Assembly: GCA_003220495.1 (NCBI GenBank)
Contig: QHSP01000046.1
Location: 1-53,350, forward strand
Reading direction: 5' to 3'
Source of the DNA: Candidatus Rokuibacteriota bacterium
GTDB lineage: Bacteria > Methylomirabilota > Methylomirabilia > Rokubacteriales > CSP1-6
Length of the DNA: 53,350 bases
The translations under genes and the position numbers were made by a program. Each line of letters opens with the position of its first letter. The stretch's first letter is position 1. Below the pieces are notes generated by a model, which was given only the letters and a program-made list of their open reading frames with translations, did no database searches and was not told where the DNA came from. Shown here one piece after another: positions 31,892 through 43,333 of the stretch.

Positions 31892-33268
31892 TCAGTGCTC
31901 GCTGCCCGGCGCCCGTACTCCCCAGCGGGCGAGCTTCACCCGCAGCGAATTGCGATGCACCTCGAGAATTCGGCCAGCCTCGGTGAGGTTCCAGCCCACG
32001 CGCTCGAGGACCCGGAGCACGATCTGGCGCTCGAACTGGTCCGTCGCCTCGTTCAAGGGAAGCGCCTCGGCCGCTCGCACCTTCGTGGCCTGCTGAGGCA
32101 GCGAGACGTCGAGCGGAAGATCGTTGAGCTGGATGACGGGACCATCCGCCAGGACCACGCACCGCTCGACGACGTTCTCGAGCTCGCGCACGTTGCCCGG
32201 CCAGCGGTACGCCTGCAGCGCGGCGAGCGCTTCGGGCGATGGCCCGTCGATCCGCTTGTGAAACCGGCGATTGTCGCGCCGGATGAAATGGTCGACGAGC
32301 AACGGAACGTCCTGGATCCGTTCCCGTAGCGGCGGCACCACGACCGGCACGACGTTGAGCCGATAGTAGAGATCCTCGCGGAAGGCGCCGCGGCCGACGG
32401 CCTCCTTGAGGTTGGTGTTCGTCGCGGCGATGAACCGGACGTCGATCTTGACCGGGCGGGTACCGCCGACCCGCTCGACCTCGCGCTCCTGGAGCACGCG
32501 CAAGAGCTTCACCTGGAGCTCGGACCGCAGCGTGCCGATCTCGTCCAGGAACAGGGTGCCGCCCTGCGCGAGCTCGAACTTCCCCAGCTTTCGCTGGTGG
32601 GCGCCGGTAAAGGCACCCTTCTCGTGGCCGAACAGCTCGGACTCGATGAGCGTCTCGGCGATGGCGGCCGGGTTGACGGCGACGAACGGTCCATCGCGCC
32701 GCGGGCCCTGATGATGGATGGCCCGCGCGACCAGCTCCTTGCCGGTCCCGCTCTCGCCGGTGATCAGCACGGTCGTCGACGTGCGCGCGACCTGGGCGAT
32801 GAGGCCGTGGAGCTTGTCGATCGCGGGGTGCCGACCGACGATCTCGTCGAGGTCGTGCGCGCGCGCGAGCTCGGAGCGCAGGAACGCGACCTCGCGCTCG
32901 AGCGCCCGGCGCTCGAGGGCGCGTCGCGAAAGCGTCAGGAGCTCGTCCTCCTCGAAGGGCTTGGTCAGATAGTCGAAGGCGCCGAGCTTCATGGCGGCCA
33001 CTGCGGTGCGCACGGTCTTCACGGCGGTGACGAGGATCACCTCGATGCCCTCGTCGAGCGCCTTGATGCGCTCGAGCACCTCGATACCGTCCATCCCGGG
33101 CAATCGGATGTCGAGCAGGACGAGGTCGACCGCGGAGGCCCGGACGACGTCGAGCGCGCCGGGGCCGTCGGGCACGTCGACGACTTCGTAGTGGTCCTCG
33201 AGGATCAGCCGAAACGACTCCCGAACGCCTGGGTCGTCATCGACGACGAGGACGACGGGGCGCGCCAT
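31892..33268 (-). CDS. NtrC-family sigma-54 response regulator
   Basis: This is a 458-aa regulator with receiver, AAA+ and Fis-type DNA-binding domains. The receiver has the acidic pocket VVDDDPG, phospho-Asp53 in LLDIRLPGMDG and Lys in YLTKPFEEDE. The AAA+ domain has Walker A GESGTGKE, sigma-54 loop GAFTGA, Walker B TLFLDEIGT and YRWPGNVRELENVV. The C-terminal helix-turn-helix is NLTEAGRILEVHRNSLRVKL. It lies immediately upstream of, and on the same strand as, the peptide/binding-protein/two-kinase operon, whose promoter looks sigma-54-dependent, so it is the likely output of that system. Confidence 0.93.
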   Translation of the reverse strand: MARPVVLVVDDDPGVRESFRLILEDHYEVVDVPDGPGALDVVRASAVDLVLLDIRLPGMDGIEVLERIKALDEGIEVILVTAVKTVRTAVAAMKLGAFDYLTKPFEEDELLTLSRRALERRALEREVAFLRSELARAHDLDEIVGRHPAIDKLHGLIAQVARTSTTVLITGESGTGKELVARAIHHQGPRRDGPFVAVNPAAIAETLIESELFGHEKGAFTGAHQRKLGKFELAQGGTLFLDEIGTLRSELQVKLLRVLQEREVERVGGTRPVKIDVRFIAATNTNLKEAVGRGAFREDLYYRLNVVPVVVPPLRERIQDVPLLVDHFIRRDNRRFHKRIDGPSPEALAALQAYRWPGNVRELENVVERCVVLADGPVIQLNDLPLDVSLPQQATKVRAAEALPLNEATDQFERQIVLRVLERVGWNLTEAGRILEVHRNSLRVKLARWGVRAPGSEH

Positions 33269-33356
33269 GCCCGGACTCTAGCACCAATCTCGCTCACCCA
33301 GATGTCTTCGAACCGTGACATTGACGGCCCGCCGGGACCGATCGAACAATCACCTC

Positions 33357-34880
33357 GTGATCGCCCGGATCCTCTCCGCAGCCCTCGTCGGTGTCGAGGC
33401 CGCGCTCGTGCGGGTGGAAGTCGACGTCGCGCCGGGATTGCCGGCGTTCAACACGGTCGGTCTTCCCGACTCGGCTGTCCGCGAAAGCCGCGAGCGTGTC
33501 CGCACCGCGATCCGTAACGCCGGCTTCGCCTTTCCGTCCGATCGGATCACGGTGAACCTCGCTCCCGCGGACGTCCGCAAGGAGGGTACCTCGTTCGATC
33601 TCCCGATCGCGCTCGGCATACTCGAGGCCACGGGCGTGGTCAAGACCCGGTGCATCGGCTCGTTCGCTGTGGTCGGCGAGCTGGCGCTGGACGGCCAGAT
33701 CCAGGGAGTGCGCGGGGCGCTCGCCGTCGGGCTCGCGTGCCGGCGGCAAGGGATCGACACGCTCGTCGTGCCGCTCGCGAACCACGGGGAGGCGCTGGCC
33801 GTCGACAGCCTCCGGGTGTTCGCCGTGTCCACCCTGCGCGAGGCGGTGGGTCTCCTCAATGGTGGAGACCCGCCACCGGTGACGCCTGGCACGCCCGTGG
33901 CTCTCGCCGCGGCCATCGCGGACGATCTCGACTTCGCTGATGTCCGCGGCCAGGCCCACGCCAAGCGCGCGCTCGAGATCGCCGCGGTCGGCGCGCACAA
34001 CGTGCTGCTCGTCGGTCCTCCCGGAGGAGGCAAGACGATGCTGGCCCGGCGACTGGCGGCGATCTTGCCCCCGCTCAGCCGCGATGAGGTGATCGAGGCA
34101 TCCACGATCTGGTCCGTCGCCGGCTTGTTGCCGCGTTACGGCGAGCTGCTGAGCCGGCGTCCCTTTCGTGCGCCGCACCATACGATCTCGGTCTCGGGGC
34201 TCATCGGCGGCGGGAGTCCCCCGCATCCGGGCGAGGTGACCCTCGCCCATCTCGGCGTCCTCTTCCTGGACGAGCTACCCGAGTTCCAGCAGCACGTGCT
34301 CGAGTCGCTGCGCCAGCCGCTCGAGGACGGCCGCGTCACGATCGCCCGCGCCAGCGGCGTCAGCAGCTTCCCCTCCCGCTTCCAGCTCGTGGCCGCTGCC
34401 AACCCCTGCCGACGCGGCTGCCCGTCTCTCGACGGCTGCGTCTGCACGCCCGCCGAGCGCGCCCGATACCTCGGCCGCCTGTCCCGTCCGCTCCTCGACC
34501 GCATCGACCTGCACGTCGAGCTCCCCGCGCTCCTGCCCGGCGAGGTTCACGCCCTGGCCTCGGGCGACGCCAGCGAGGCGATCCGGACGCGGGTCGAGAG
34601 CGCTCGCCAGCAGCAGCGTGACCGCTTCCGCGCCAGCACGACCCGCGTCAACGCCACGATGAGCCCGCGCCAGGTTCGACGCTTCTGTCCGGTCTCCCCC
34701 GAGGCCGAGCGCCTGCTCGCCGCGGCCATGACACGCCTGGGGCTCTCGGCCCGCGGTCACGACCGCGTGCTCAAGGTCGCCCGCTCGATTGCCGATCTGG
34801 CCGGAGCCGACGCGCTGACGGCGGAGCACTGCGCGGAGGCGATCCAGTATCGCGGGCTCGACCGGCAATGGCGGGCGTGA
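33357..34880 (+). CDS. comM: YifB/ComM family Mg-chelatase-like AAA+ ATPase
   Basis: This is a 507-aa protein. The N-terminal ChlI-like domain begins IARILSAALVGVEAALVRVEVD, followed by GLPDSAVRESRERVRTAI. The AAA+ module has Walker A GPPGGGKTM and Walker B LFLDELPEF, then the Mg-chelatase insert SRFQLVAAANPCRRGCPS with its Cys cluster, and the C-terminal domain. In competent bacteria ComM is a helicase that promotes branch migration during transformation, in keeping with the type IV pilus genes elsewhere in the window. GTG at 33357 is chosen because homologs start there. It is divergent from the NtrC-type gene. Confidence 0.92.
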   Translation: MIARILSAALVGVEAALVRVEVDVAPGLPAFNTVGLPDSAVRESRERVRTAIRNAGFAFPSDRITVNLAPADVRKEGTSFDLPIALGILEATGVVKTRCIGSFAVVGELALDGQIQGVRGALAVGLACRRQGIDTLVVPLANHGEALAVDSLRVFAVSTLREAVGLLNGGDPPPVTPGTPVALAAAIADDLDFADVRGQAHAKRALEIAAVGAHNVLLVGPPGGGKTMLARRLAAILPPLSRDEVIEASTIWSVAGLLPRYGELLSRRPFRAPHHTISVSGLIGGGSPPHPGEVTLAHLGVLFLDELPEFQQHVLESLRQPLEDGRVTIARASGVSSFPSRFQLVAAANPCRRGCPSLDGCVCTPAERARYLGRLSRPLLDRIDLHVELPALLPGEVHALASGDASEAIRTRVESARQQQRDRFRASTTRVNATMSPRQVRRFCPVSPEAERLLAAAMTRLGLSARGHDRVLKVARSIADLAGADALTAEHCAEAIQYRGLDRQWRA

Positions 34881-34891
34881 TCCCCCGGCGC

Positions 34892-35146
34892 TCACTGCTT
34901 CTGCACGACGACCCGACCTTCGGCGTTCACGAACACTCGGTAGCGGCTTCCGTCCTTGCACGACGCGATGTAATCGTTGTCGCCCTGCTTGGTGGCGGTG
35001 AGGACCTGCCCGCACGGCTGTCCCTGCAGCGCGATCACGGCCGTCAAATCCTTCAGCACAGCCGGGTCATCGGCAGCGAGCGAGGGCGCTGCGAAGAGAC
35101 TCGCCGTCGACACGATCCAGGCACCAGCGTTGGTTCGCCTGCTCAT
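34892..35146 (-). CDS. Small secreted protein of unknown function
   Basis: This is an 84-aa product with a signal peptide (SRRTNAGAWIVSTASLFAAPSLAADD, cleavage after LAA-type motif near residue 29). The mature ~55 residues contain two Cys (GQPCGQV and IASCKDGS), likely a disulfide, and a beta-rich end YRVFVNAEGRVVVQKQ. The start at 35146 is fixed by GGGAGGAG upstream; the open frame continues to 35218. No family is recognised. It lies 29 nt after the Pro-rich membrane protein gene on the same strand, probably one transcript. Confidence 0.7.
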   Translation of the reverse strand: MSRRTNAGAWIVSTASLFAAPSLAADDPAVLKDLTAVIALQGQPCGQVLTATKQGDNDYIASCKDGSRYRVFVNAEGRVVVQKQ

Positions 35147-35175
35147 CGCTCCTCCCAATTGTTCGGACACACGAC

Positions 35176-35838
35176 TTAGAGATCCCGGAACTGGTCGGGA
35201 TCGGTCAGGATGCTCCACAGCGCTTCGCGCGACGACGAGACGTCGCGGGCGAGCACCGGATCGCTGTCTTGCAGCAGCGACAGCACCTTCAGGAGCAGCA
35301 GATCGTAGGCCTGCCGCAGCTTGGGCAACATGGATCGATCGCGCGACTTGTGGAAGTCGCGAAATTCATTCAACAAGTCGTCGACCTGGTTCTTGAGCGA
35401 GAGCTTGGTGAAGACACCGATCGCCTTGGTCTCGCGCAAGCGCTTCTCGAGCGAGTCCAGATCGAGTGTGGCCACCGCCGAGGGTGTCGCAGGCTGTGGT
35501 GGCGCGGGCTCGTTCGGTGCGGCGGTCCCTGGCCGCGGCGCGGCCTCCGTGGGAGGCGCGGTCTCCACCTTCTCCTCCTTCGTTGCGAGCCCGCCCGGCG
35601 CGAGCCCTCCGGGTCGCGCGCCTCCCTCGCGGGAGGCCGGCGGCTTCGTCGGAGGAGCCGGCACCGAGGGCTTGGGAGGCTCGACCCGCGGCGCCGGCGG
35701 CCTCCCGTCGCTCGCCTGGCTGAGCACGACCAGGACGCTCACGACCAACACTCCCGCGCTGTTGCCGAGGGTCACCGCTTGCCCCGCTCTTTGCTCCCCG
35801 ATCGGGCCTTGATCCCAGCATGCCCGACAATCCATCAC
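35176..35838 (-). CDS. Pro/Ala-rich membrane-anchored hypothetical protein
   Basis: This protein is up to 220 aa with three parts: an N-terminal hydrophobic helix (residues ~27-42, AGVLVVSVLVVLSQ), a ~75-residue Pro/Ala/Glu-rich linker of low complexity, and a helical C-terminal domain from ~120 (LDLDSLEKRLRETKAIGVFT, then LKNQVDDLLNEFRDFHKS). The start is uncertain: ATG at 35838 includes a Cys-x-x-Cys stretch; GTG at 35775 would begin just before the membrane helix. The design resembles periplasmic spacer proteins anchored in the inner membrane. The function is unknown. Confidence 0.65.
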   Translation of the reverse strand: MMDCRACWDQGPIGEQRAGQAVTLGNSAGVLVVSVLVVLSQASDGRPPAPRVEPPKPSVPAPPTKPPASREGGARPGGLAPGGLATKEEKVETAPPTEAAPRPGTAAPNEPAPPQPATPSAVATLDLDSLEKRLRETKAIGVFTKLSLKNQVDDLLNEFRDFHKSRDRSMLPKLRQAYDLLLLKVLSLLQDSDPVLARDVSSSREALWSILTDPDQFRDL

Positions 35839-35848
35839 CGGTCTTAAA

Positions 35849-36305
35849 ATGTCCGGGATGGTCCGGCTACGAGCGCACAGTCTTCTGGTAGGCGGCGACG
35901 AGCGCCCGCCGGTGATCCTCGTACACGGGGCCGCGAATTCAGCGCGGGTGTGGGCCTACTGGCAAGACGAGCTCGCCCGCTGCGGGTGGTCCTCGCACGC
36001 CATCGACCTCCGCGGCCACGGGGCGAGCGCGGCCGCCGAGCTCGGCACGACACGCATGGCCGACTACGCCGACGACGTCGTCGCGCTCGCGCGCGCGCTG
36101 CGGCAGCCGCCGATCCTCGTCGGCCGGGACGGCCGACACGCTATGGCCTCGCCAGCGGTATGACAACCTGCCTTTCGCAGCCGATCACGTCGAAATCAGC
36201 GGGGCCTCGCACTGGGGATTGGTCCTGAATCGGCGGGTGCTCTCGGGGATGGGATCCGCGGTCAGCCGCTGGCTCGAGAAGAACGTGCCGCGCGGGAGCC
36301 GGTGA
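35849..36305 (+). pseudogene. Alpha/beta hydrolase remnant with internal deletion and frameshift
   Basis: The 5' part (35849 to ~36124) encodes a typical alpha/beta hydrolase N-terminus: PPVILVHGAANSARVW (oxyanion HG), then HAIDLRGHGAS and MADYADDVVALARAL up to PPILVG. The next element should be the nucleophile elbow GHSMGG, but the sequence jumps, and from ~36139 in another frame reads the C-terminal end, DHVEISGASHWGLVLNRRV...RWLEKNVPRGSR, with the catalytic His in GASHWG. About 130 residues including the nucleophile Ser and acid are missing, so no active enzyme can result. A real deletion is the simplest reading; a local assembly error is the alternative. Confidence 0.7.
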
Positions 36306-36342
36306 GCCCGGCGACGGTGGGACGGCTACGGAGCGAGCGGGA

Positions 36343-37020
36343 CTAGCGACGGCCGCGCGGCGGGATGTTCGTGTAGACGATCGACCCGTCGTCGCCGACG
36401 GTCCGGTACACGGTCGTCGGCGCGCTCGCCGCGCCGTTCGTGGTGCCGTCGTAGTGAAAGAGCACGCGCGTCACGTAGTCGCGGGTCTCCGGGTACGGCG
36501 GGATCCCTCGATTTGAGACCACAGCTTTCTCGCCCGCGTTGTAGGCCGCCAGCGCCAGGGGCAGGTCATTCCCGAACCGGTCGATCAACCCGCGAAGGTG
36601 CCGGACGCCGCCGTCGATGTTCTGCTGCGGGTCGAAGCTGTTGCGGACACCGAGCATCGACGCCGTTTCCGGCATGAGCTGCATCAGCCCTTGAGCGCCC
36701 TTCCCGGACACCGCCTTCGGATTGAAGGCCGACTCGACGCGGATGACGGCCTGGACCAGGCGCTCCGGAACCCCGTAGCGCTCGGCGGCCGCCTTGATCT
36801 CGGTGGCGTAGCGCGCCGTGTCCGCGGGCGGCAGACGCAGAAAGCCCGCGGACGTGCCGGACGAGTACCCGGCGAGGTTCTTGTAGCGGGGATCGGTCGG
36901 CGCGTTCGTGAAGTGGACCGTCCCGTCGCCCTCCGAGAGCCGGTACACTTGGGCTCCGGCCGACGTCGACGAGACGAGGACCATAGAAATCACGCCCAGG
37001 AAATACCCGAGGCGGAACAT
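36343..37020 (-). CDS. Lytic transglycosylase (SLT domain) with flanking DUF4124-like segments
   Basis: This is a secreted 225-aa muramidase-type enzyme. A signal peptide (residues 1-~23) is followed by YRLSEGDGTVHFTNAPTDP, a DUF4124-like motif. The SLT domain has catalytic Glu96 in IRVESAFNPKAVS, GAQGLMQLMPETA, and ALAAYNAGEKAV. A second YRTVGDDGSIVYTNIPP repeats the DUF4124-like motif at the C-terminus. It cleaves peptidoglycan between MurNAc and GlcNAc, possibly to make room for pili or secretion complexes. It is a single gene, 77 nt from the end of lon. Confidence 0.92.
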   Translation of the reverse strand: MFRLGYFLGVISMVLVSSTSAGAQVYRLSEGDGTVHFTNAPTDPRYKNLAGYSSGTSAGFLRLPPADTARYATEIKAAAERYGVPERLVQAVIRVESAFNPKAVSGKGAQGLMQLMPETASMLGVRNSFDPQQNIDGGVRHLRGLIDRFGNDLPLALAAYNAGEKAVVSNRGIPPYPETRDYVTRVLFHYDGTTNGAASAPTTVYRTVGDDGSIVYTNIPPRGRR

Positions 37021-37097
37021 ACGGCTATGTTAGCCGACGCGGCGCCGCCCCTTCAAGGCTGAACGCCGCGTCCGGAAATGCTGTAAAGCCCCCGAAA

Positions 37098-39494
<2,397 letters not shown>

Positions 39495-39510
39495 GTTTCT
39501 CCTTTCGAAC

Positions 39511-39900
39511 CTAGAACAGATCGACAGGCTTGAGCTGACCGGACGCCGCCCGGACGAGTGCCTCCCTGGGCTCCTGCGGTCGGCTCTGACCCGCCGTCTC
39601 GCCGCCCTCCTCGCGGAGGTAGGTGACGAGATCCTCGATCTGTTTCTGCATCTCGATCATCCGACGTCTCATCTTTAGGATGACCTCGATCCCGGCGAGA
39701 TTCACACCGAGGTCACGTGTCAGCCTCAGCAGCCGCGCCAGCTCGTCGACATCTTCGGTCGAGTACATGCGCGTGCGCCCGACGGTTCGGCTCGGACGCA
39801 CGAGCCCCTTCTTCTCGTAGAAGCGAAGCGTCTGCGGGTGGACGTTGAGCATGTCGGCGACCACCCCGATCATATAGAGCGGCTTGCCGCGATCGGTCAC
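39511..39900 (-). CDS. hspR: MerR-family heat-shock repressor HspR
   Basis: This is a 129-aa MerR-type regulator. YMIGVVADMLNVHPQTLRFY is the HspR-type helix-turn-helix, then EKKGLVRPSRTVGRTRMYS, the winged part. A long dimerisation helix follows (LAGIEVILKMRRRMIEMQKQ). Its start overlaps the dnaJ stop by 4 nt, the arrangement seen in actinobacterial dnaK operons where HspR with DnaK represses its own operon. An effector other than DnaK cannot be excluded. Confidence 0.92.
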   Translation of the reverse strand: MTDRGKPLYMIGVVADMLNVHPQTLRFYEKKGLVRPSRTVGRTRMYSTEDVDELARLLRLTRDLGVNLAGIEVILKMRRRMIEMQKQIEDLVTYLREEGGETAGQSRPQEPREALVRAASGQLKPVDLF

Positions 39901-40784
39901 TCCGCACCTCCCCGATAACGCTCCAGCTTGGTCCGTGTCTCGACAGGCATCAGCCGCGCTAGCTCGCGCACGAGCTCGTGCGTCCGCGCGTCGAGCCCGG
40001 TCGGCATCTCCACACGGGCCGTCAGGTAGAGGTCGCCCGTCGACTCACCGGTCAACTTCGGCAACCCCTGACCGCGCAAGCGGAACACCTGACCGCCCGT
40101 CGTCCCCGGCGGCACGACCAGGACCGCCTCCCCAGACGGCGTGGGCACCCGGATTCGGGCGCCGAGCAGCGCCTCCCACACGCTGAGCGGGACGTCGCAG
40201 TGCACGCTGTCGCCCTTCCGCCGGAAGAACGGATGTTCCCCGACGCGCGTGCTGACGATCAGATCGCCGCGCGGCCCGCCGAACGGGCCGGCATTCCCCT
40301 CGCCGGCCACGCGGATCTGCGCGCCGGAGTCGACGCCAGCGGGAACCGCGATGTCGACCGCCTCGGCGACGCGTCGGACGCCCCGGCCAAGACACGCCGA
40401 GCACCGCCCCTCTCGGCCGGCGCCGCTCGCCCCGCACTGCGTACAAGGTGAGAACCGCTGGACGTCGAGCCGGACGCTCGCTCCCCGAACGACCTCGGCG
40501 AAGGTCAGATCCACGACCGCGTGGACGTCGTCGCCGCGCCGCCCCTCGGCGAGCGCCTCGTCGGCCCCGGCCGCGTGCCCGTACTGGTCGTACATCTGGC
40601 GCGCGGTGGGATCGCCGAGCACCCTGAACGCCTCCGCAATCTCCTCGAAGAGCTCGCGCGCTCGCTCGTCCCAGAAATTGACGTCGGGCGAATACTGCCG
40701 CGCGAGGCGCTGATAAGCTCGGCGGACCTCGCGCGGCGCCGCGGTCGCCGCGATGCCCAGAACCGCGTAGTAGTCGCGACGCAT
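39897..40784 (-). CDS. dnaJ: DnaJ-like co-chaperone with altered HPD motif and short zinc region
   Basis: This is a 295-aa J-protein. The J domain (residues ~3-70) is clear, RRAYQRLARQYSPDVN, but the essential His-Pro-Asp reads Ser32-Pro33-Asp34. There is no Gly/Phe region. Only two CxxCxGxG repeats occur (CTQCGASG and CSACLGRG, near residues 115-135) instead of four. The C-terminal peptide-binding domains (VDIAVPAGVDSGAQIRVAGEG, GEAVLVVPPGTTGGQVFRLRG) are normal. It lies between dnaK (6 nt apart) and hspR. It is probably a client-holding partner with weakened or different DnaK stimulation. Confidence 0.9.
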   Translation of the reverse strand: MRRDYYAVLGIAATAAPREVRRAYQRLARQYSPDVNFWDERARELFEEIAEAFRVLGDPTARQMYDQYGHAAGADEALAEGRRGDDVHAVVDLTFAEVVRGASVRLDVQRFSPCTQCGASGAGREGRCSACLGRGVRRVAEAVDIAVPAGVDSGAQIRVAGEGNAGPFGGPRGDLIVSTRVGEHPFFRRKGDSVHCDVPLSVWEALLGARIRVPTPSGEAVLVVPPGTTGGQVFRLRGQGLPKLTGESTGDLYLTARVEMPTGLDARTHELVRELARLMPVETRTKLERYRGGAE

Positions 40785-40790
40785 GAACCG

Positions 40791-42710
40791 CTACTTTTTC
40801 TTGTCGCCCAGATCCTCGAAGTCGGCGTCGACCACCTCGCCTTCCTTTGGACCCGGCGCGCCCTGGCTCTGCCCACCGGGCGCGCCAGAGCCGGCCGGCT
40901 GGCCCTGCGCCTGCGCTTCGCGGTACATGATCTCCGCGAGCTTGTGCGCCGCGTGGCTCAACGCCTCCTGGGCGCGTTTCATCCGCTCGATGTCCTCGCC
41001 CTTCAGCGCTTCGCGCGCCTCCGCGAGCGCGTCGTCGATCGCCTTGCGGTCGTTCTCCGCCAGCTTGGCGCCGTGCTCACCGAGGGTCCGCTCGGTCGAG
41101 TAGACGAGCGAGTCGGTCTGGTTGCGCACCTCGATCTCCTGCTTCCGCTTCGTGTCCTCGGCGGAGTTCGCCTCGGCCTCCTTCATCATTCGCTCGATCT
41201 CGTCCTTGGTCAGGCCGGACGACGCGGTGATGGTGATGTTCTGCTGCTTGCCGGTCGCCTTGTCCTGGGCGGCGACGTTCAAGATGCCGTTCGCGTCGAT
41301 GTCGAACGTCACCTCGATCTGCGGAACCTGGCGCGGCGCCGGCGGGATGCCTACCAGGTGGAACTTCCCGAGAGTCCGGTTGTCGCGCGCCATGGGCCGC
41401 TCGCCCTGCAGCACGTGGACCTCGACGGAGGTCTGATTATCGGCCGCCGTGGTGAAGACCTCGCTTTTCTTCGTAGGAATGGTCGTGTTGCGCGTGATGA
41501 GCGGCGTCATCACGCCGCCGAGCGTCTCGATCCCGAGCGAGAGCGGAGTGACGTCGAGCAGCAGGAGGTCTTTCACCTCGCCCGTGAGCACCGCGCCCTG
41601 CACCGCCGCGCCGACCGCGACGACTTCGTCCGGGTTGACGCCCTTGTGGGGCTCGCGGCCGAAGAGCTGCTTGACCGCCTCTTGAACCTTCGGCATCCGC
41701 GTCTGGCCACCAACCAGAATGACCTCGTTGATGTCCTTCGGGCTGACGCCGGCGTCCTGCATCGCTTGCCGGCACGGGCCGAGGGTCCGCTCGACCAGAT
41801 CGGCCACGAGCGCCTCGAGCTTGGCTCTCGTCAAGGTGAGCACGAGGTGCTTGGGCCCGCTCGCATCGGCCGTGATGAAGGGCAGGTTGATCTCGGTCTG
41901 CAGGGTGGTCGAGAGCTCGCACTTCGCTTTCTCGGCCGTCTCCTTCAACCGCTGAAGGGCCATCCGATCCTTCAGGAGATCGATCCCGTGCTCCTTCTTG
42001 AATTCCCCCGCGATCCAGTCCATCACGCGCTGGTCGAAGTCGTCACCGCCCAGGTGCGTGTCGCCGTTGGTCGCCTTGACCTCGAAGACGCCCTCGCCGA
42101 TCTCGAGGATCGAGATGTCGAAGGTGCCGCCACCGAGGTCGTAGACCGCGATCGTCTCGTCCTTCTTCTTGTCGAGGCCGTAGGCCAATGCCGCGGCCGT
42201 CGGCTCGTTGATGATGCGAAGCACCTCGAGACCGGCCACACGGCCCGCGTCCTTGGTCGCTTGCCGCTGGCTGTCGTTGAAGTAGGCGGGCACGGTGATG
42301 ACGGCCTGGGTGACCTTCTCTCCCAGGTACGCCTCCGCGGCTTCCTTCAGCTTTCGCAGGATCATGGCCGAGATCTCCGGCGGGGAATACTGCTTGCCCC
42401 TCACCTCGATCCGGACGTCGCCGTTGGCGGCCTTGACCACTTTGTACGGGACGAGCTTGGTCTCCTGGAGCACCTCGTCGTAGCGACGCCCCATGAACCG
42501 CTTGATCGAGAACACGGTGTTCTCGGGATTCGTGATCGCCTGTCGTTTCGCGACCTGTCCGACGAGAATCTCGCCTTCCTTCGTGAATCCCGCGACCGAG
42601 GGCGTGAGCCGGCTGCCCTCCTGGTTCGCGATCACCGTGGGATTGCCACCCTCGACGACCGCGACCACCGAGTTGGTCGTCCCGAGGTCAATGCCGATCA
42701 CCTTCGCCAT
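40791..42710 (-). CDS. dnaK: Molecular chaperone DnaK (Hsp70)
   Basis: This is a 639-aa Hsp70. The nucleotide-binding domain opens with [19 protein letters not shown], then [20 protein letters not shown] and [17 protein letters not shown]. The substrate-binding domain includes [19 protein letters not shown]. The C-terminal lid ends in an acidic tail ([17 protein letters not shown]), matching the EEVD-like bacterial tail. It refolds and holds unfolded proteins with DnaJ and GrpE; no grpE is in this window. It is second in the heat-shock operon, 84 nt after hsp20. Confidence 0.97.
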   Translation of the reverse strand: MAKVIGIDLGTTNSVVAVVEGGNPTVIANQEGSRLTPSVAGFTKEGEILVGQVAKRQAITNPENTVFSIKRFMGRRYDEVLQETKLVPYKVVKAANGDVRIEVRGKQYSPPEISAMILRKLKEAAEAYLGEKVTQAVITVPAYFNDSQRQATKDAGRVAGLEVLRIINEPTAAALAYGLDKKKDETIAVYDLGGGTFDISILEIGEGVFEVKATNGDTHLGGDDFDQRVMDWIAGEFKKEHGIDLLKDRMALQRLKETAEKAKCELSTTLQTEINLPFITADASGPKHLVLTLTRAKLEALVADLVERTLGPCRQAMQDAGVSPKDINEVILVGGQTRMPKVQEAVKQLFGREPHKGVNPDEVVAVGAAVQGAVLTGEVKDLLLLDVTPLSLGIETLGGVMTPLITRNTTIPTKKSEVFTTAADNQTSVEVHVLQGERPMARDNRTLGKFHLVGIPPAPRQVPQIEVTFDIDANGILNVAAQDKATGKQQNITITASSGLTKDEIERMMKEAEANSAEDTKRKQEIEVRNQTDSLVYSTERTLGEHGAKLAENDRKAIDDALAEAREALKGEDIERMKRAQEALSHAAHKLAEIMYREAQAQGQPAGSGAPGGQSQGAPGPKEGEVVDADFEDLGDKKK

Positions 42711-42794
42711 GTCGAATCCCCCTTCTCCTTGGTCTCAATGGCGACGGAGCGGGTCGACCCGCCCCGTCGCGTCAACTCCGTACCGCTCGATCGA

Positions 42795-43271
42795 CTAGAT
42801 GATGTCGATCTTGATCGCCTTGGGCTTGACCTCTTCCGCCTTCGGGAGCTTCACTTCGAGGACTCCGTCGCGGTAGGTTGCCTTCACCTTGTCAGCCTGC
42901 ACGGGCATCGGCAGCTGGACGCTGCGCTCGAACTTCCCGTAGGCGCGCTCGACGTGATGGACGCTCTCGTCCTTGGACTCGCGGTTGAATGTCCGCTCGC
43001 CCTTCACGGTGAGCAGATCTCCCATGATCGACAAGGACACGTCCTTCTCCGTGACACCCGGAAGCTCAAAACTCAGCACGAGATCATCCTCGGTCTCGCG
43101 CATGTCGAGGACCGGTGCCCAGGTCCGCACCGCCGACCCGGTCGTGGAGGCTGTGGGCCTTCCCAGGACACTGTCGAACAGACGGTTGACCTCTCCCTGG
43201 ATGTCGGTCATGTTGCGAAACGGATCCCATCGCTCGACGGACACGAACGGACGCCAACGCTCAATCGCCAT
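42795..43271 (-). CDS. Hsp20/alpha-crystallin small heat-shock protein
   Basis: This is a 158-aa small heat-shock protein. The alpha-crystallin domain runs from about residue 48 (WAPVLDMRETEDDLVLSFEL) to 148. The conserved GDLLTVKGERTF strand and the GVLEVKLPKAEE segment, which replaces the AxxxxGVLxxxxPK signature, are present. The C-terminal IKIDII provides the IxI-type oligomerisation motif. It is the first gene of the heat-shock operon, with a GGGAGGG ribosome site and a strong promoter upstream. Confidence 0.93.
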   Translation of the reverse strand: MAIERWRPFVSVERWDPFRNMTDIQGEVNRLFDSVLGRPTASTTGSAVRTWAPVLDMRETEDDLVLSFELPGVTEKDVSLSIMGDLLTVKGERTFNRESKDESVHHVERAYGKFERSVQLPMPVQADKVKATYRDGVLEVKLPKAEEVKPKAIKIDII

Positions 43272-43333
43272 CTCAAAGCCCTCCCTGGCTCATGCCGGTC
43301 TCCTTGACCCCGGCCATATTTGAGTACGAAAGT

